Below are positions 34,236 to 43,893 of a stretch of 64,000 bases of DNA, one piece after another. The notes under the pieces were generated by a model. It had not been told where the DNA came from, did no database searches, and was given only the letters and a program-made list of their open reading frames with translations. Numbering within the stretch: position 1 is the first letter of the stretch; each line of letters starts with the position of its first letter. This stretch comes from Catenibacterium mitsuokai (GTDB lineage: Bacteria > Bacillota_I > Bacilli_A > Erysipelotrichales > Coprobacillaceae). The DNA lies in contig NZ_CP102271.1 of the NCBI RefSeq assembly GCF_025148785.1, positions 1,419,972-1,483,971 on the forward strand. The letters run 5' to 3'. The position numbers and the translations under genes were made by a program.

Positions 34236-34882
34236 TAATCTTCAAACTTCTTTTCATAAAGATTCATGAGTTCATCATAGCTCATATCATCATTGATTTC
34301 ATCAATCAAAGAGTCTTCATTCTCCATGTCATGTTTGAACTTACCTGTTCTCTCTTCAACAATTTTGAGGTTTTCTTGTGATTCAAGTGTCAAAGTAGAT
34401 AAATTCTTCAAGCGGTTTTCCACAGAATCAATGACTTCACCGCTTTCCTTCTTGACTGTCTTTTCTACTTTCTTTGCCTTTTTCACTACAGGTTTTTCTT
34501 CTTCAATTCCCTGAGCACCATAAAAAGGACTTAGTACAGGTACCACATCATCCTCACGTCTTTTTATTTTTTTCTTAATTAATGGCTTTTTTTGTGGTGC
34601 AGGATTGTTAGATTCCTGCACTCCGTTCATTGGAGAGATGATCTGACTCATGACATATTCTTGCTTTTTTGGCTTCTTAGGTTCTGCTGTTTTCTTAACA
34701 ACGGGCGCCTTTTCTTCTACTTTCTTTTCTTCGACTTTCTTTTCTTCGCTATAAATCATAGGCTCACTGAATTTTTCTTTACGACGCTGTTCAATCACAG
34801 GATCCACATGAGGTGGTTCCTCTTTCTTTACAGTATCATCAAGATCCATATCCTTGCCCATAAACCAATCTGTAATTTTCAT
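34235..34882 (-). CDS. Charged, mostly disordered protein with two SPxxG motifs
   Basis: This 215-residue protein has no recognisable domain. It is rich in Lys, Glu and Pro (EEKKVEEKKVEEK) with a short conserved-looking N terminus MKITDWFMGKDMDL and a C-terminal helix with ENLKIVEERTGKFKHDMENE. Two related short motifs stand out, ISPMNGVQ (34616-34639) and LSPFYGAQ (34511-34534), each after hydrophobic residues. The N terminus and motifs suggest a scaffold or adaptor that binds the same partner twice. ATG 34882 is preferred to a TTG two codons earlier. It is coupled to acpS. Confidence 0.6.
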   Translation of the reverse strand: MKITDWFMGKDMDLDDTVKKEEPPHVDPVIEQRRKEKFSEPMIYSEEKKVEEKKVEEKAPVVKKTAEPKKPKKQEYVMSQIISPMNGVQESNNPAPQKKPLIKKKIKRREDDVVPVLSPFYGAQGIEEEKPVVKKAKKVEKTVKKESGEVIDSVENRLKNLSTLTLESQENLKIVEERTGKFKHDMENEDSLIDEINDDMSYDELMNLYEKKFED

Positions 34883-34903
34883 ATTCAACCCACACTTTCT
34901 TTT

Positions 34904-35221
34904 TTAAATTGAATCAATAAAAGACTGAACTTCCTCCTCTGTCTTTCTTAATTTCGATACAAATCGTCCTAATTCCTCACCCTTGTCATATGCAACAAAA
35001 GAAGGAATGCCTAAGATTTTTAATTCAATACATAAATCAAGCATATCATCACGATTTATATAATAGAATCGAAATGCTGAATTGTTTTCAACAATATGTT
35101 CTATATAGGTTTTCATATAAAGACAATCAGGACACCAATCTGTAGAAAATACGATAATACTTCTATTTTGGATAGCTTCTTCAAATTCCTTTAAAGAATG
35201 CAGTTTGATGAGTTTATCCAT
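34904..35221 (-). CDS. Thioredoxin family protein
   Basis: This 105-residue protein has the thioredoxin fold with the active site WCPDC (after IVFSTD) and the cis-Pro loop GIPSFVAYDKG. The CPDC motif differs from the CGPC of classic thioredoxin and is known in YtpP-like proteins. It overlaps the trmB end by 8 bases. A general disulfide role in the cytosol is likely; the partner is unknown. Confidence 0.87.
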   Translation of the reverse strand: MDKLIKLHSLKEFEEAIQNRSIIVFSTDWCPDCLYMKTYIEHIVENNSAFRFYYINRDDMLDLCIELKILGIPSFVAYDKGEELGRFVSKLRKTEEEVQSFIDSI

Positions 35222-35867
35222 TCATTTCTCCAAAATCAATATCAATTCTATAGATTGGCCCAAATGGTGAGAATTTCTTTTCATACTCAGTCATCACGTT
35301 GTCTTCATATCCTTCACTATGATGAAGATCTAAACATACATCATGAAAACAAACACCATAATTATTCATAGAAACAAGTGAATATTCAAAGAACGGACGA
35401 TTATCTGTCTTAAAGATTAAATGTCCTTTTTCCTTAAGAATATTCTTATAGACATCAAGGAATGAAGCATAAGTTAATCTTCTCTTTGAATGTCTCTTTT
35501 TAGGCCAAGGATCACTGAAATTCAAATAAACTGTATCAATTTCATTTTCCGCAAACACTTCACCAAGTACGGCAGCATCTTCCTTCATAAAACGGAGATT
35601 TGGCAAAGCCTCCATTTCAAGATATTTCTTAACTGCAATAGTTAAAACTGTAGAATATTTTTCAATACCAATATAGTTGATATCTGGATTTCGTCTCGCA
35701 TTTTCGATAATGAAATCACCTTTCCCCATTCCAATTTCAATTGCAATAGGATTGTTATTTCCAAACACCTCGTGCCACTTACCTAAGTGATCACGTGGAT
35801 TAATAAAAACTAAATCTGCCTGCTCTTCTAAAAAAGGCATGGCATCAGGATTATTTCTTAATCTCAT
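35214..35867 (-). CDS. trmB: tRNA (guanine-N7)-methyltransferase
   Basis: TrmB methylates G46 of tRNA. The 217-residue protein has the SAM motif EIGMGKGDF, FSDPWPKKRHSKRRL (the TrmB signature) and FKTDNRPFFEYS with the C-terminal YEDNVMTEYEKKF. All match the family. It follows rsuA by 36 bases with a GGAGG site and overlaps the thioredoxin gene. Confidence 0.95.
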   Translation of the reverse strand: MRLRNNPDAMPFLEEQADLVFINPRDHLGKWHEVFGNNNPIAIEIGMGKGDFIIENARRNPDINYIGIEKYSTVLTIAVKKYLEMEALPNLRFMKEDAAVLGEVFAENEIDTVYLNFSDPWPKKRHSKRRLTYASFLDVYKNILKEKGHLIFKTDNRPFFEYSLVSMNNYGVCFHDVCLDLHHSEGYEDNVMTEYEKKFSPFGPIYRIDIDFGEMNG

Positions 35868-35903
35868 AAAACCTCCACATCAATGTTATTATATCATAAA
35901 ACG

Positions 35904-36599
35904 TTATAGTATGCTATTAATTTCCTCATCTGTAAGTGGTCTGTAATGACCTAGTTTTAAGTTCTCATCTAATTTCAATTCACCCATGCTAATACGTTTC
36001 AAATAGACAACTTCTTTACCGCATGCCTGAAACATTCTTTTAACCTGATGAAACTTACCTTCATAAATAGTAACTTCACACTCACTTATTTCATCACTCT
36101 TGATGATTTTTAAATAGGATGGCATACATGTAAAATCTTCTAAAGGAATACCTTTAGTAAATGCATTAATATCTCCTATTCCAAGTCTGCCTTTGACCTT
36201 GACATAATAAGTCTTAGGGACATGTGTTCTAGGAGAAAGAAGACGATGTGCCAGCTGTCCATCATTAGTAATTAATAACAGACCTTCAGTGTCTACATCT
36301 AATCTTCCTACTGGAAACAATCCCGGATGATATTCTTTAATCAAATCAATAACTGTAGGATAAACATTATCTTCTGTCGCACTTACATAGCCATCCGGCT
36401 TATTAAGCATATAATAAACATACTTAGAATAATTGATTTTTTCATCACCCACATAGATTTCATCCTTTTCAGGATCTACATGTGCACCTGATGATCTTAT
36501 TTTTTTACCATTTGAAGTAACCAAACCATCTTTTAAAAGCTGCTTAACATCTTTTCTTGACCCATATCCACAATGAGCTAGTAATTTATCAATTCTCAT
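35904..36599 (-). CDS. rsuA: RsuA-family 16S rRNA pseudouridine synthase
   Basis: This 231-residue protein has an N-terminal S4 domain (RIDKLLAHCGYGSRKDVKQL) and the catalytic motif GRLDVDTEGLLLITNDG with its nucleophile Asp. It ends with EGKFHQVKRMFQACG. The short length equals that of RsuA, which modifies U516 of 16S rRNA; the longer RluB types are less likely. It overlaps the lipoprotein gene by 11 bases, with GAGGTG inside that gene. Confidence 0.9.
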   Translation of the reverse strand: MRIDKLLAHCGYGSRKDVKQLLKDGLVTSNGKKIRSSGAHVDPEKDEIYVGDEKINYSKYVYYMLNKPDGYVSATEDNVYPTVIDLIKEYHPGLFPVGRLDVDTEGLLLITNDGQLAHRLLSPRTHVPKTYYVKVKGRLGIGDINAFTKGIPLEDFTCMPSYLKIIKSDEISECEVTIYEGKFHQVKRMFQACGKEVVYLKRISMGELKLDENLKLGHYRPLTDEEINSIL

Positions 36600-37080
36600 T
36601 TTTCACCTCAAAACAATAACTATATGACTCACCAGACTGAGATTTTTTTGTATCAAATTCGACTAAAACTTTTAGCGTTTCTTTTTTCCTCACTCTTCCT
36701 GATAAAGTAATACCTTTATAAATATTCTTCTTTTTATCAACAATTCCAGGAATCATAGAATATGTTTCCTTATCAAAATAGCCAATAGTCGGCTGATAAT
36801 CATCTAAACATGATGGACTATATGAAATAGCTTTAATATTATACATTTTCTGTTTTGGCTCATCTATAAGCATTTCATAGCGATAGCCTTCATCAATTTC
36901 TGTATAATACAATTTTATATTCATTTTATCAGAACAATTATCAATTTTCTTAGTTTTTTTGGTATACAACAAATCTTCTTTGTATTTTTTTAATACATCA
37001 TCTGAAATATCAGAATCTTTTGTCTTTGTTCCACATGCTGTCATAAACAAACATAGTATAACCAATAACAACTTTTTCAT
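36589..37080 (-). CDS. Small putative lipoprotein
   Basis: This 163-residue protein has a lipoprotein signal peptide (MKKLLLVILCLFMTAC) with lipobox MTAC, so it should sit outside the membrane. The rest is polar with two further Cys that could pair. I do not recognise the family. It has its own extended -10 promoter and is translationally coupled to rsuA, an odd partnership. Confidence 0.72.
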   Translation of the reverse strand: MKKLLLVILCLFMTACGTKTKDSDISDDVLKKYKEDLLYTKKTKKIDNCSDKMNIKLYYTEIDEGYRYEMLIDEPKQKMYNIKAISYSPSCLDDYQPTIGYFDKETYSMIPGIVDKKKNIYKGITLSGRVRKKETLKVLVEFDTKKSQSGESYSYCFEVKNEN

Positions 37081-37104
37081 TGCAATACCTCCTATCGTTA
37101 AAAA

Positions 37105-37134
37105 ATTATAACATTCTCATCTATATTCCGTAAA
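37105..37134 (-). promoter_or_regulatory. Promoter for the lipoprotein-rsuA-trmB unit
   Basis: On the minus strand TTTACG (37129-37134) and TATAAT (37105-37110) are 18 bases apart, with TGT before the -10 box. Confidence 0.6.
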
Positions 37135-37140
37135 CAATAA

Positions 37141-37172
37141 ATAAAAAAAAGAAGGCAATTTTTTGCCTTCTT
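37141..37172 (-). terminator. Terminator after the mutarotase gene
   Basis: AAGAAGGCAA (37149-37158) pairs with TTGCCTTCTT (37163-37172). On the minus strand a long T run follows. Confidence 0.9.
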
Positions 37173-38049
37173 ACTGGAATATTTCAACTGCAAATTCGCA
37201 AGTGAATTTTTCATCCTTCTTTAATTCTACAGCACTTTCTTTATCCTTGAATTCTCCATCAAAATCAACATAATCTGTATGTCCAACCCATGGTTCAATT
37301 GCAAGTAAGCCACCTACATGAGAACTTGTCCATAATCCTAAATGGTCAAATCCCTTCATATAGAAATTCAAGCTCTTATTATTTGTAAGAGATTTTAGAG
37401 ATACATAATGAGATTTAAAATGAGGGACAACAACAGCATCATTATTAAACATTGCTTGACGTACAAAGAAATGACGTTCATGATCAAATAATGGTCTTGT
37501 TTCATGAGACATACCTTTTCTTGCTACATCAATTACTTTCTGTTCCACTGTTTCTGGCTGTTCAAATTCAATGTAATAATCATTTGCATCCTCACCTTCA
37601 ATAAACGGACATGCAAAAGCTGGATGTCCACCAATCTGGAAATAGATAACTTCTTCATTATGGTTCTCTACTCTAAATTCCGCTTTAAGCTTATTATCTA
37701 CTAAAGTATAAGTCACATATAAATCAAACTCATAAGGATACATCTTCTTAATTTCATCACTAGAAGATAAATGGAAAACAACATGTGTTTCATCATGTTC
37801 ATAAACTTCATATTCTGTGTTTCTAGAGAAGCCATGCTGATTCATATGATATTCTTTACCATCAATACGACAAGTTCCATTCTTTAACGCTCCAACAATT
37901 GGAAATAGAACAGGTGCACTATGTCCCCATAAACAAGGATCCTGCTTCCACATATAGTTGATGCCATCTTGCATGCCTATAATTTTTGAAATTTCAGCTC
38001 CTTTAGGGTCAAACTGTGCTTCTAAATATTCATTTTTAATTGTAACCAT
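37171..38049 (-). CDS. Aldose 1-epimerase family protein
   Basis: This 292-residue protein has the galactose mutarotase-like beta-sandwich: GAEISKIIG near the N terminus, HGFSRNTEYEV with a catalytic-type His, QIGGHPAFACPF with the second His and LAIEPWVGHTDY with the Glu. It resembles LacX/YihR-type members. It would convert sugar anomers, but the sugar is not certain. It is 2 bases after nagA and shares its transcript, so it may act on amino sugars or their products. Confidence 0.88.
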   Translation of the reverse strand: MVTIKNEYLEAQFDPKGAEISKIIGMQDGINYMWKQDPCLWGHSAPVLFPIVGALKNGTCRIDGKEYHMNQHGFSRNTEYEVYEHDETHVVFHLSSSDEIKKMYPYEFDLYVTYTLVDNKLKAEFRVENHNEEVIYFQIGGHPAFACPFIEGEDANDYYIEFEQPETVEQKVIDVARKGMSHETRPLFDHERHFFVRQAMFNNDAVVVPHFKSHYVSLKSLTNNKSLNFYMKGFDHLGLWTSSHVGGLLAIEPWVGHTDYVDFDGEFKDKESAVELKKDEKFTCEFAVEIFQ

Positions 38050-38051
38050 AA

Positions 38052-39191
38052 CTATCCTCCAATTTTAGTTTCACCATTTAAGATAACTCTATGAATATTG
38101 ATATCATCATCAATAAAGATCATATCAGCAACGCATCCTTCTTTAATACGTCCATAATCATTAAGTCCTAAATGATCTGCTGCATTCTTTGTTGCATATC
38201 CTACAGCTTCATATAATGGTAAATCAAGATGTTTATATGCATTTCTTACACACTGATTTAAATTTGCTGTAGAACCAGCAAGATTTCCTGACTTTAAGCG
38301 TGCTTGACCATCTTTTACATATACTTTCTGATTACCTAATTCATAAGTTCCATCTGGAAGCATTGCAGCTTCTAATGAATCAGTAACAAGAATCAATTTA
38401 TCTGCACCCTTCATTTTTGAAAGAATTTTAGCAGCTGGGAATGAAACATGAATACCATCAAGAATTAATTCAGCATATACTTCATCATGAAGCATAACAG
38501 CACCGACAACCCCTGGCTCTCTATGTTTTAATGGAGTCATCGCATTATATGTATGTGTTCCTGAAGTGGCCCCAGCTTCAATAGCTTTTACTGCTTCTTC
38601 ATAAGTCGCATCAGTATGTCCCATAGAAACAACAACATTCTGCTCTCTTAAATATTTAATCAAATCAAGAGCGCCATCAATTTCAGGTGCTAAAGAAATC
38701 TTTTTAATAAAATCAGGATGTTCACCTGCAAAAGATAAATAATTTTCTACTGTAGGAGCAATCATACACTCTTCTGGCTGTGCGCCTTTATATTTCACAC
38801 TAAAGAAAGGACCTTCTAGGTGCATACCTAAAATTTTAGCACCTTCTACCTTATCCTTATTATCATATCCTGCCGCAATAGCCTTTTTGATATCCTCTGC
38901 TGGCATAGTCATAGTTGTAGGCAGGAAGCTTGTAACACCTGTCTTAAGTTCTGAAACAGAAATATTGTTTAAATCCTTGAAAGTAGCATACATTGTATCA
39001 CTACCATTACGTCCATGAGTATGAACATCAATCATACCCGGTGCTACGTATAAACCTTCTGCATCAATCACATTTTCATCAGTAGGTGTACGATCACTTA
39101 CCTCCGTAATCTTTCCGTCTTCAAAAAATACATTTAATTCTTTTATAGAATTTTCTAAAATCACTTTACCATTTATAATTACGTTTTTCAT
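38052..39191 (-). CDS. nagA: N-acetylglucosamine-6-phosphate deacetylase
   Basis: NagA removes acetate from GlcNAc-6-P during use or recycling of amino sugars. The 379-residue protein has the amidohydrolase motif PGMIDVHTHG, HLEGPFF with the metal Glu, SMGHTDATY with His, HTYNAM and LVTDSLEAAM with the catalytic Asp. ATG 39191 is 8 bases after AAGGAGG. It has an extended -10 promoter and is followed by the mutarotase gene. No nagB is nearby. Confidence 0.95.
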   Translation of the reverse strand: MKNVIINGKVILENSIKELNVFFEDGKITEVSDRTPTDENVIDAEGLYVAPGMIDVHTHGRNGSDTMYATFKDLNNISVSELKTGVTSFLPTTMTMPAEDIKKAIAAGYDNKDKVEGAKILGMHLEGPFFSVKYKGAQPEECMIAPTVENYLSFAGEHPDFIKKISLAPEIDGALDLIKYLREQNVVVSMGHTDATYEEAVKAIEAGATSGTHTYNAMTPLKHREPGVVGAVMLHDEVYAELILDGIHVSFPAAKILSKMKGADKLILVTDSLEAAMLPDGTYELGNQKVYVKDGQARLKSGNLAGSTANLNQCVRNAYKHLDLPLYEAVGYATKNAADHLGLNDYGRIKEGCVADMIFIDDDINIHRVILNGETKIGG

Positions 39192-39211
39192 ATAGAAATC
39201 CTCCTTCACAT

Positions 39212-39220
39212 ATTATAGCA
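39212..39220 (-). promoter_or_regulatory. Extended -10 promoter for nagA
   Basis: TG-C-TATAAT on the minus strand, 21 bases before the nagA start. The region upstream at -35 (TTCAAT) is weak. Confidence 0.6.
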
Positions 39221-39283
39221 CAGTTTTATCATATATTGAAATTATACAGATTTTTATGAGTATATATTATTATATTTCAGTAT

Positions 39284-39309
39284 AAAAAAAGAACCTCTTA
39301 AAGAGGCTC
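39284..39309 (-). terminator. Terminator of the rimP-nusA-infB-rbfA operon
   Basis: GAACCTCTT (39291-39299) pairs with AAGAGGCTC (39301-39309) with one mismatch-type pair (G-T). On the minus strand seven T follow (39284-39290). Confidence 0.85.
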
Positions 39310-39313
39310 AATC

Positions 39314-39643
39314 TTAGTGTAAATTCTTGATCAATTCTTCAATACGATTACCATATTCAAGAGATTCATCTACCTTGAAAATAAGTTCAGGACATTTTCT
39401 GATTTTTAATCTTCTTGCAAGCTGTGAACGAATAAAACCTTTACATCTATCTAATGCCTGTAAACCTTTACCCTGGTTCTTCATGAATGTCACATAAACC
39501 TTAGCCACTGACATATCATTAGAGCAGCTTACTGAAGTGACAGTACACATACGTAAAGCTGGATCTTTTACTTCATCACGAAGAATTAATGATAATTCCT
39601 TCATGATATAATGATTCATTTTATCAATTTTTAATGAAGCCAT
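39314..39643 (-). CDS. rbfA: Ribosome-binding factor A
   Basis: RbfA helps late assembly of the small ribosomal subunit. The 109-residue KH-like protein has MNHYIMKELSLILRDEVKDP and VYVTFM and ends with DESLEYGNRIEEL, all family hallmarks. It follows infB by 3 bases and is the last gene of the operon; truB, often next, is not present. Confidence 0.95.
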   Translation of the reverse strand: MASLKIDKMNHYIMKELSLILRDEVKDPALRMCTVTSVSCSNDMSVAKVYVTFMKNQGKGLQALDRCKGFIRSQLARRLKIRKCPELIFKVDESLEYGNRIEELIKNLH

Positions 39644-39646
39644 AAA

Positions 39647-41491
39647 TTAACCTTCAACTTCCTGCATAACGTATCCTTCGACAATATCGCCTTCTTTGAT
39701 ATCGTTATAGTTTTCAATTGTAAGACCACATTCATAGCCCTGATTAACTTCCTTCGCATCATCCTTGAAACGCTTTAATGAAGCAAGTTTACCTTCATAT
39801 ACAATAATACCTTCACGAATCAATCTGATACCACAATCTCTCTTAATAGAACCATCTGTTACATAACATCCAGCAATATTACCAACCTTAGAAACCTTAT
39901 AAATATGTCTAATTTCTGCCTGGCCAGTAACAACTTCTTCCATCTCAGGAGCAAGCATACCTTTCATAGCTGCTTCAATTTCTTCAACCATCTTATAGAT
40001 AACCTGATGTAAACGAATTTCTACACCTTCTTCATCTGCTTTACGACGAACATTAGCATCTGGTCTAACATTGAAACCATAAATAATAGCCTTTGATGCA
40101 CTAGCTAGAAGGATATCTGATTCAGAAATAGCACCAACAGTAGAACGGATAACATTTACTCTAGCACCTTCTACATCAATCTTTTCTAATGAACTCTTAA
40201 CTGCTTCTGCAGTACCATTTACGTCAGCCTTAACAATAATATTTAAGTCAACAACTTCACCAGATTTCATCTGAGAGAATAAATCATCAAGACTCATAGC
40301 TGAAGTAGAATTTCTTTCTTCTTCAATCTTCTTCTGAGCACGTTCTTCACCAACATGTCTTGCTTCTCTTTCAGTTTCAAATACCATGAACTTGTCACCT
40401 GCTTCAGGCACATCATTTAAACCAGTAATTTCTACTGGAGTAGCAGGACCTGCCGCTTTGATTTCACGTCCACGATCATCAACTAACTGTCTAACACGAC
40501 CATAAGTTGCACCAACTACAATTGGGTTACCACTTCTTAAAGTACCATTCTGAATTAATAAAGTCGCAACTGGACCTCTACCTTTATCTAGACGACCTTC
40601 AATAACACTACCATAAGCCATACGCTTTGGATTTGCTTTTAATTCAGCAAGTTCAGCTACAACTGTAACAGTTTCTAATAATTCATCAATACCAGTACCC
40701 TGTTTAGCTGAAATATTAACGTAAGGAACATCTCCACCCCATTCTTCAGGCATTAATCCAAGTTCAGAAACTTCTGTCATAATACGCTGAGGGTCAGCAC
40801 CTGGTTTATCAATCTTGTTAACAGCAACAATAATAGGAACACCAGCTGCAAGAGCATGGTCCACTGCTTCTCTAGTCTGAGGCATCACACCATCATCTGC
40901 AGCAACTACAATAATAACAATATCAGTAATCATTGCACCACGTGCACGCATAGCAGTAAACGCTTCATGGCCTGGAGTATCAAGGAAAGTAATCTTCTTA
41001 CCCTTAACTGACACCTGGTAAGCACCGATATGCTGTGTAATACCACCAAATTCACCTTCAGCAACTCTTGACTTTCTAATGTGGTCAAGTAGTGTTGTTT
41101 TACCATGGTCAACGTGACCCATAATAGTGATAACTGGAGGTCTTGGCTCAAGATCCTTAGGATCATCAACAACTTCTAAATCTTCAAAATTAACTTCACT
41201 TACAGGAACAACCTTTTTACATTCAAGACCATATTCCATACAAATAAGTGCAACCTGTTCATCATCTAATGATGAATTGATTGTTACCATTGTACCTAAC
41301 ATGAATAAAACCTTGATAACATTTGCTGGTGTCTGTCCGATTTTCTGAGAAAGTTCATCAACAGTGATGCCTTCTTCATATTCAACTACACCATCAACAA
41401 TGGCCTTTTCTTCTTTCTTGCTAGGAAAGTTTGAGATCATCTTCTTTTTGTTATTCCCCTTGTTTTTTATGTTTTTCTTCTTTTTTGCCAT
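39647..41491 (-). CDS. infB: Translation initiation factor IF-2
   Basis: This 614-residue GTPase places initiator tRNA on the ribosome. It has a short Lys-rich N terminus, then the IF2-N motif, G1 [10 protein letters not shown], switch [11 protein letters not shown]3 DTPGHEAF and G4 [10 protein letters not shown]. The C-terminal domains end with [18 protein letters not shown]. It is at the short end for the family because the N-terminal extension is reduced. It is 3 bases after ylxQ. Confidence 0.97.
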   Translation of the reverse strand: MAKKKKNIKNKGNNKKKMISNFPSKKEEKAIVDGVVEYEEGITVDELSQKIGQTPANVIKVLFMLGTMVTINSSLDDEQVALICMEYGLECKKVVPVSEVNFEDLEVVDDPKDLEPRPPVITIMGHVDHGKTTLLDHIRKSRVAEGEFGGITQHIGAYQVSVKGKKITFLDTPGHEAFTAMRARGAMITDIVIIVVAADDGVMPQTREAVDHALAAGVPIIVAVNKIDKPGADPQRIMTEVSELGLMPEEWGGDVPYVNISAKQGTGIDELLETVTVVAELAELKANPKRMAYGSVIEGRLDKGRGPVATLLIQNGTLRSGNPIVVGATYGRVRQLVDDRGREIKAAGPATPVEITGLNDVPEAGDKFMVFETEREARHVGEERAQKKIEEERNSTSAMSLDDLFSQMKSGEVVDLNIIVKADVNGTAEAVKSSLEKIDVEGARVNVIRSTVGAISESDILLASASKAIIYGFNVRPDANVRRKADEEGVEIRLHQVIYKMVEEIEAAMKGMLAPEMEEVVTGQAEIRHIYKVSKVGNIAGCYVTDGSIKRDCGIRLIREGIIVYEGKLASLKRFKDDAKEVNQGYECGLTIENYNDIKEGDIVEGYVMQEVEG

Positions 41492-41494
41492 AAA

Positions 41495-41797
41495 TTACCC
41501 TCCTAACTTCGATTTCATACTTTTCGCAAAACCAGCATCAAGGACCGCAATCGCCATTCTATTGACTTTACCAACAGAATTAGATAACTCTTCACTTGTG
41601 CCAGCAATATAATAATCTACTTGATAATATGTACACTTATCAATATATTTCTTCTTCGTATTGTCACTTGCATCACTCGCAATGAGGACAAGATGTGCTT
41701 TATCTGACTGAATAGACTTTAAAGCACTCTCGCCAGTTGCAAGTTTTCTTGCACGCATTGCAAGACCTAATAAAGAGGCAACCTGCTTATTGAGCAT
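41495..41797 (-). CDS. ylxQ: L7Ae-family RNA-binding protein YlxQ
   Basis: This 100-residue protein has the L7Ae/L30e fold: VASLLGLAMRARKLATGES and AHLVLIASDASDNTKKKY are typical of the YlxQ group, which binds kink-turn RNA. It overlaps ylxR by 11 bases in the conserved nusA-ylxR-ylxQ-infB order. Confidence 0.9.
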   Translation of the reverse strand: MLNKQVASLLGLAMRARKLATGESALKSIQSDKAHLVLIASDASDNTKKKYIDKCTYYQVDYYIAGTSEELSNSVGKVNRMAIAVLDAGFAKSMKSKLGG

Positions 41798-42041
41798 AAG
41801 TCTTTAGTTCCTCATAGATTTCTTCAGGGATCTCAGCCTCAAGCACTCTATTTAAAATCTTTTTCTTTTTTGCTAGTTCAATAGCATCTAAAGAACGCTT
41901 TAAATAAGCGCCACGGCCGTTTTTCTTACCTGTTGGATCTACAGAAACTTCTCCTTCTTTATTTCTAACAATACGAATAAGTTCTTTCTTAGGCAGCTGC
42001 TCACCAGTTGCCACACATTTTCTTAAAGGCACTTTCTTCAT
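41787..42041 (-). CDS. ylxR: YlxR family (DUF448) protein
   Basis: This 84-residue basic protein has LRKCVATGEQLPKKELIRIV and the GRGAYL motif of DUF448. Relatives bind RNA or nucleoid-linked DNA, or affect RNase P, but the role is not firmly known. It lies between nusA and ylxQ. Confidence 0.92.
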   Translation of the reverse strand: MKKVPLRKCVATGEQLPKKELIRIVRNKEGEVSVDPTGKKNGRGAYLKRSLDAIELAKKKKILNRVLEAEIPEEIYEELKTYAQ

Positions 42042-42053
42042 AAAAGTTCACCT

Positions 42054-43361
42054 CTAGTCTTTATAATATTCATCATACTGATCATAATCAATATCTTCAT
42101 CATATTTAGGATCATGATCTGGTTCATCAAAATCATCGTCATCATCAAATGATTCATCATCACCTAAGTCTTCTTCTACCTTATCCTCTACTTTATCCTC
42201 ATCAAGAGTTAAAGTAATAGTTTCTTTTTCTTCATCCGCTTCATGTTCTTCCATAGATTTCTTCATCTTTTCAAGAAGTTCCATATCTACTTCAGGCGCA
42301 TCTAAATCAATACCCTCTTCTAAGATTTCAGATACTGACTTGATATCAATCTTCCAGTTAGTTAACTTAACTGCAAGTCTTGCGTTCTGACCACGCTTAC
42401 CGATTGCTAAAGATAACTGATCATCAGGTACAACAACTAAAGCAGAGTTCTTCGCATGATTTAACTTTACTCTTTCAACCTTAGCTGGAGAAAGAGCATG
42501 TGAAATAAATGTAACTGGATCATCAGACCATTCAATAATATCAATCATTTCACCATTTAATTCTTCAACAACATTTCTGACACGATTTCCCTTAGGACCA
42601 ACGCATGCACCAATAGGATCAATATCAGGATTTGCTGTATAAACCGCAATCTTAGAACGTTCACCTGCTTCTCTCGAAACTGATTTGATTTCTACAGTTC
42701 CTTCGAAAATTTCAGGTACTTCCATTTCAAATAAACGTTTAACTAATCCTTCATGAGTACGAGATACACTAATATGAGTACCCTTTGTAGTTCGTTCTAC
42801 TTCACTCACATAAACCTTGACATGTTCACCTTCAACTAAAGTTTCACCAGGAATCTGATCTTTAGATGAAAGGAGTGCACCTGTCTTACCAATGTTGATA
42901 ATCGCAAATCTTTCTTCTACACGATCAACAGTACCATTGATGATTTCATCAAGCTTATTGATATATTCGTTGTATAACGCTTCTTTTTCGGCTTCTCTGA
43001 TTTTCTGTCTTAACAACTGTTTTGTCTGAATAGCAGCTAAACGACCAAATTCAGAAATATCCGCTTCTTCAACAACTTCATCTCCAACCTGATACTTAGG
43101 ATCAATTTCCTGTGCTTCTTCAATAGAATATTCATAATCTTCATCATTTACATCATCTACAACATGATGAGTGATAAAAATTCTAATCTGTCCATCACCA
43201 TCGATTCTACAATCAACGATTGATTCTGTACCACAATAGTTTTTCTTATATGACTTAGCAAGTGCTTCAGTCAATGCTTCAATTACAATAGCGCTATCAA
43301 GCCCTTTATCTTCGATAAGATTTTCAAGAGCTGATTTGTAACCTTTTTCCTTTTTCGCCAC
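42054..43361 (-). CDS. nusA: Transcription factor NusA
   Basis: NusA binds RNA polymerase and controls pausing, termination and antitermination. The 435-residue protein has the N-terminal RNAP-binding domain, an S1 domain (NGTVDRVEERFAIINIG) and two KH domains (IGACVGPKGNRVRNVVEEL, then LAIGKRGQNARLA). The final 70 residues are very acidic (long Asp/Glu runs ending in DQYDEYYKD), an extension similar in charge to those that mask RNA binding in other NusA proteins. Confidence 0.97.
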   Translation of the reverse strand: MAKKEKGYKSALENLIEDKGLDSAIVIEALTEALAKSYKKNYCGTESIVDCRIDGDGQIRIFITHHVVDDVNDEDYEYSIEEAQEIDPKYQVGDEVVEEADISEFGRLAAIQTKQLLRQKIREAEKEALYNEYINKLDEIINGTVDRVEERFAIINIGKTGALLSSKDQIPGETLVEGEHVKVYVSEVERTTKGTHISVSRTHEGLVKRLFEMEVPEIFEGTVEIKSVSREAGERSKIAVYTANPDIDPIGACVGPKGNRVRNVVEELNGEMIDIIEWSDDPVTFISHALSPAKVERVKLNHAKNSALVVVPDDQLSLAIGKRGQNARLAVKLTNWKIDIKSVSEILEEGIDLDAPEVDMELLEKMKKSMEEHEADEEKETITLTLDEDKVEDKVEEDLGDDESFDDDDDFDEPDHDPKYDEDIDYDQYDEYYKD

Positions 43362-43373
43362 GTTTTTTACCTC

Positions 43374-43835
43374 CTAGAACTTTACAGCGAGTCTGATGAA
43401 TTTAATATCATCATAATTTATAGTCATTTTCTTTCTTACAGCTTTTACCATATACTGGATCAATAATTCTTTGCCATCAATAGAGGCCAATGTTCCTTCT
43501 AGAGAATCAATTCCATTCTGTGGATTCTTCAAATCAATGTGAACATATGAGCCAACATGAGCTTCAACCTGCTCAAAAGTTTTTAATGGCTTTTCAATTC
43601 CTGGAGAAGATACTTCAAGATAATACTCGTCCTTGATCAAATCAAGTTCGTCTAACTTTTCACTTACAGCTTCACTGACTGCAACACAAGTATCCATGTC
43701 CAGATTTCCATCATTCTTTTCAATGAAAACACGTAAATACCATTCTCCTTTTTCCTTTACATATTCCATTGAATCAAGATGACATTCAAATGAAGCAATA
43801 ATAGGCAATAAGCCTTCTTTAATTTTCTCTAGCAT
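43374..43835 (-). CDS. rimP: Ribosome maturation factor RimP
   Basis: This 153-residue protein of the small-subunit assembly pathway has EWYLRVFIEKNDGN, DTCVAVSEAVSEKLDE and YYLEVSSPGIEKPLKT, all RimP hallmarks. It opens the rimP-nusA-ylxR-ylxQ-infB-rbfA operon and has a strong promoter and a leader hairpin upstream. The GGAGG site precedes ATG 43835. Confidence 0.96.
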   Translation of the reverse strand: MLEKIKEGLLPIIASFECHLDSMEYVKEKGEWYLRVFIEKNDGNLDMDTCVAVSEAVSEKLDELDLIKDEYYLEVSSPGIEKPLKTFEQVEAHVGSYVHIDLKNPQNGIDSLEGTLASIDGKELLIQYMVKAVRKKMTINYDDIKFIRLAVKF

Positions 43836-43858
43836 AGAACCTCCTATTCAATAAATAA

Positions 43859-43878
43859 CGAGAGGGTCTCCCCTCTCG
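43859..43878 (-). other. Leader hairpin of the rimP-nusA operon
   Basis: CGAGAGGG (43859-43866) pairs perfectly with CCCTCTCG (43871-43878). It lies between the rimP promoter and ribosome site, so it is in the 5' untranslated RNA. On the minus strand no T run follows directly, so it is more likely a structural or stabilising element than a terminator; on the plus strand TCTTTT follows. Confidence 0.6.
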
Positions 43879-43893
43879 TCTTTTGCTAAATCG

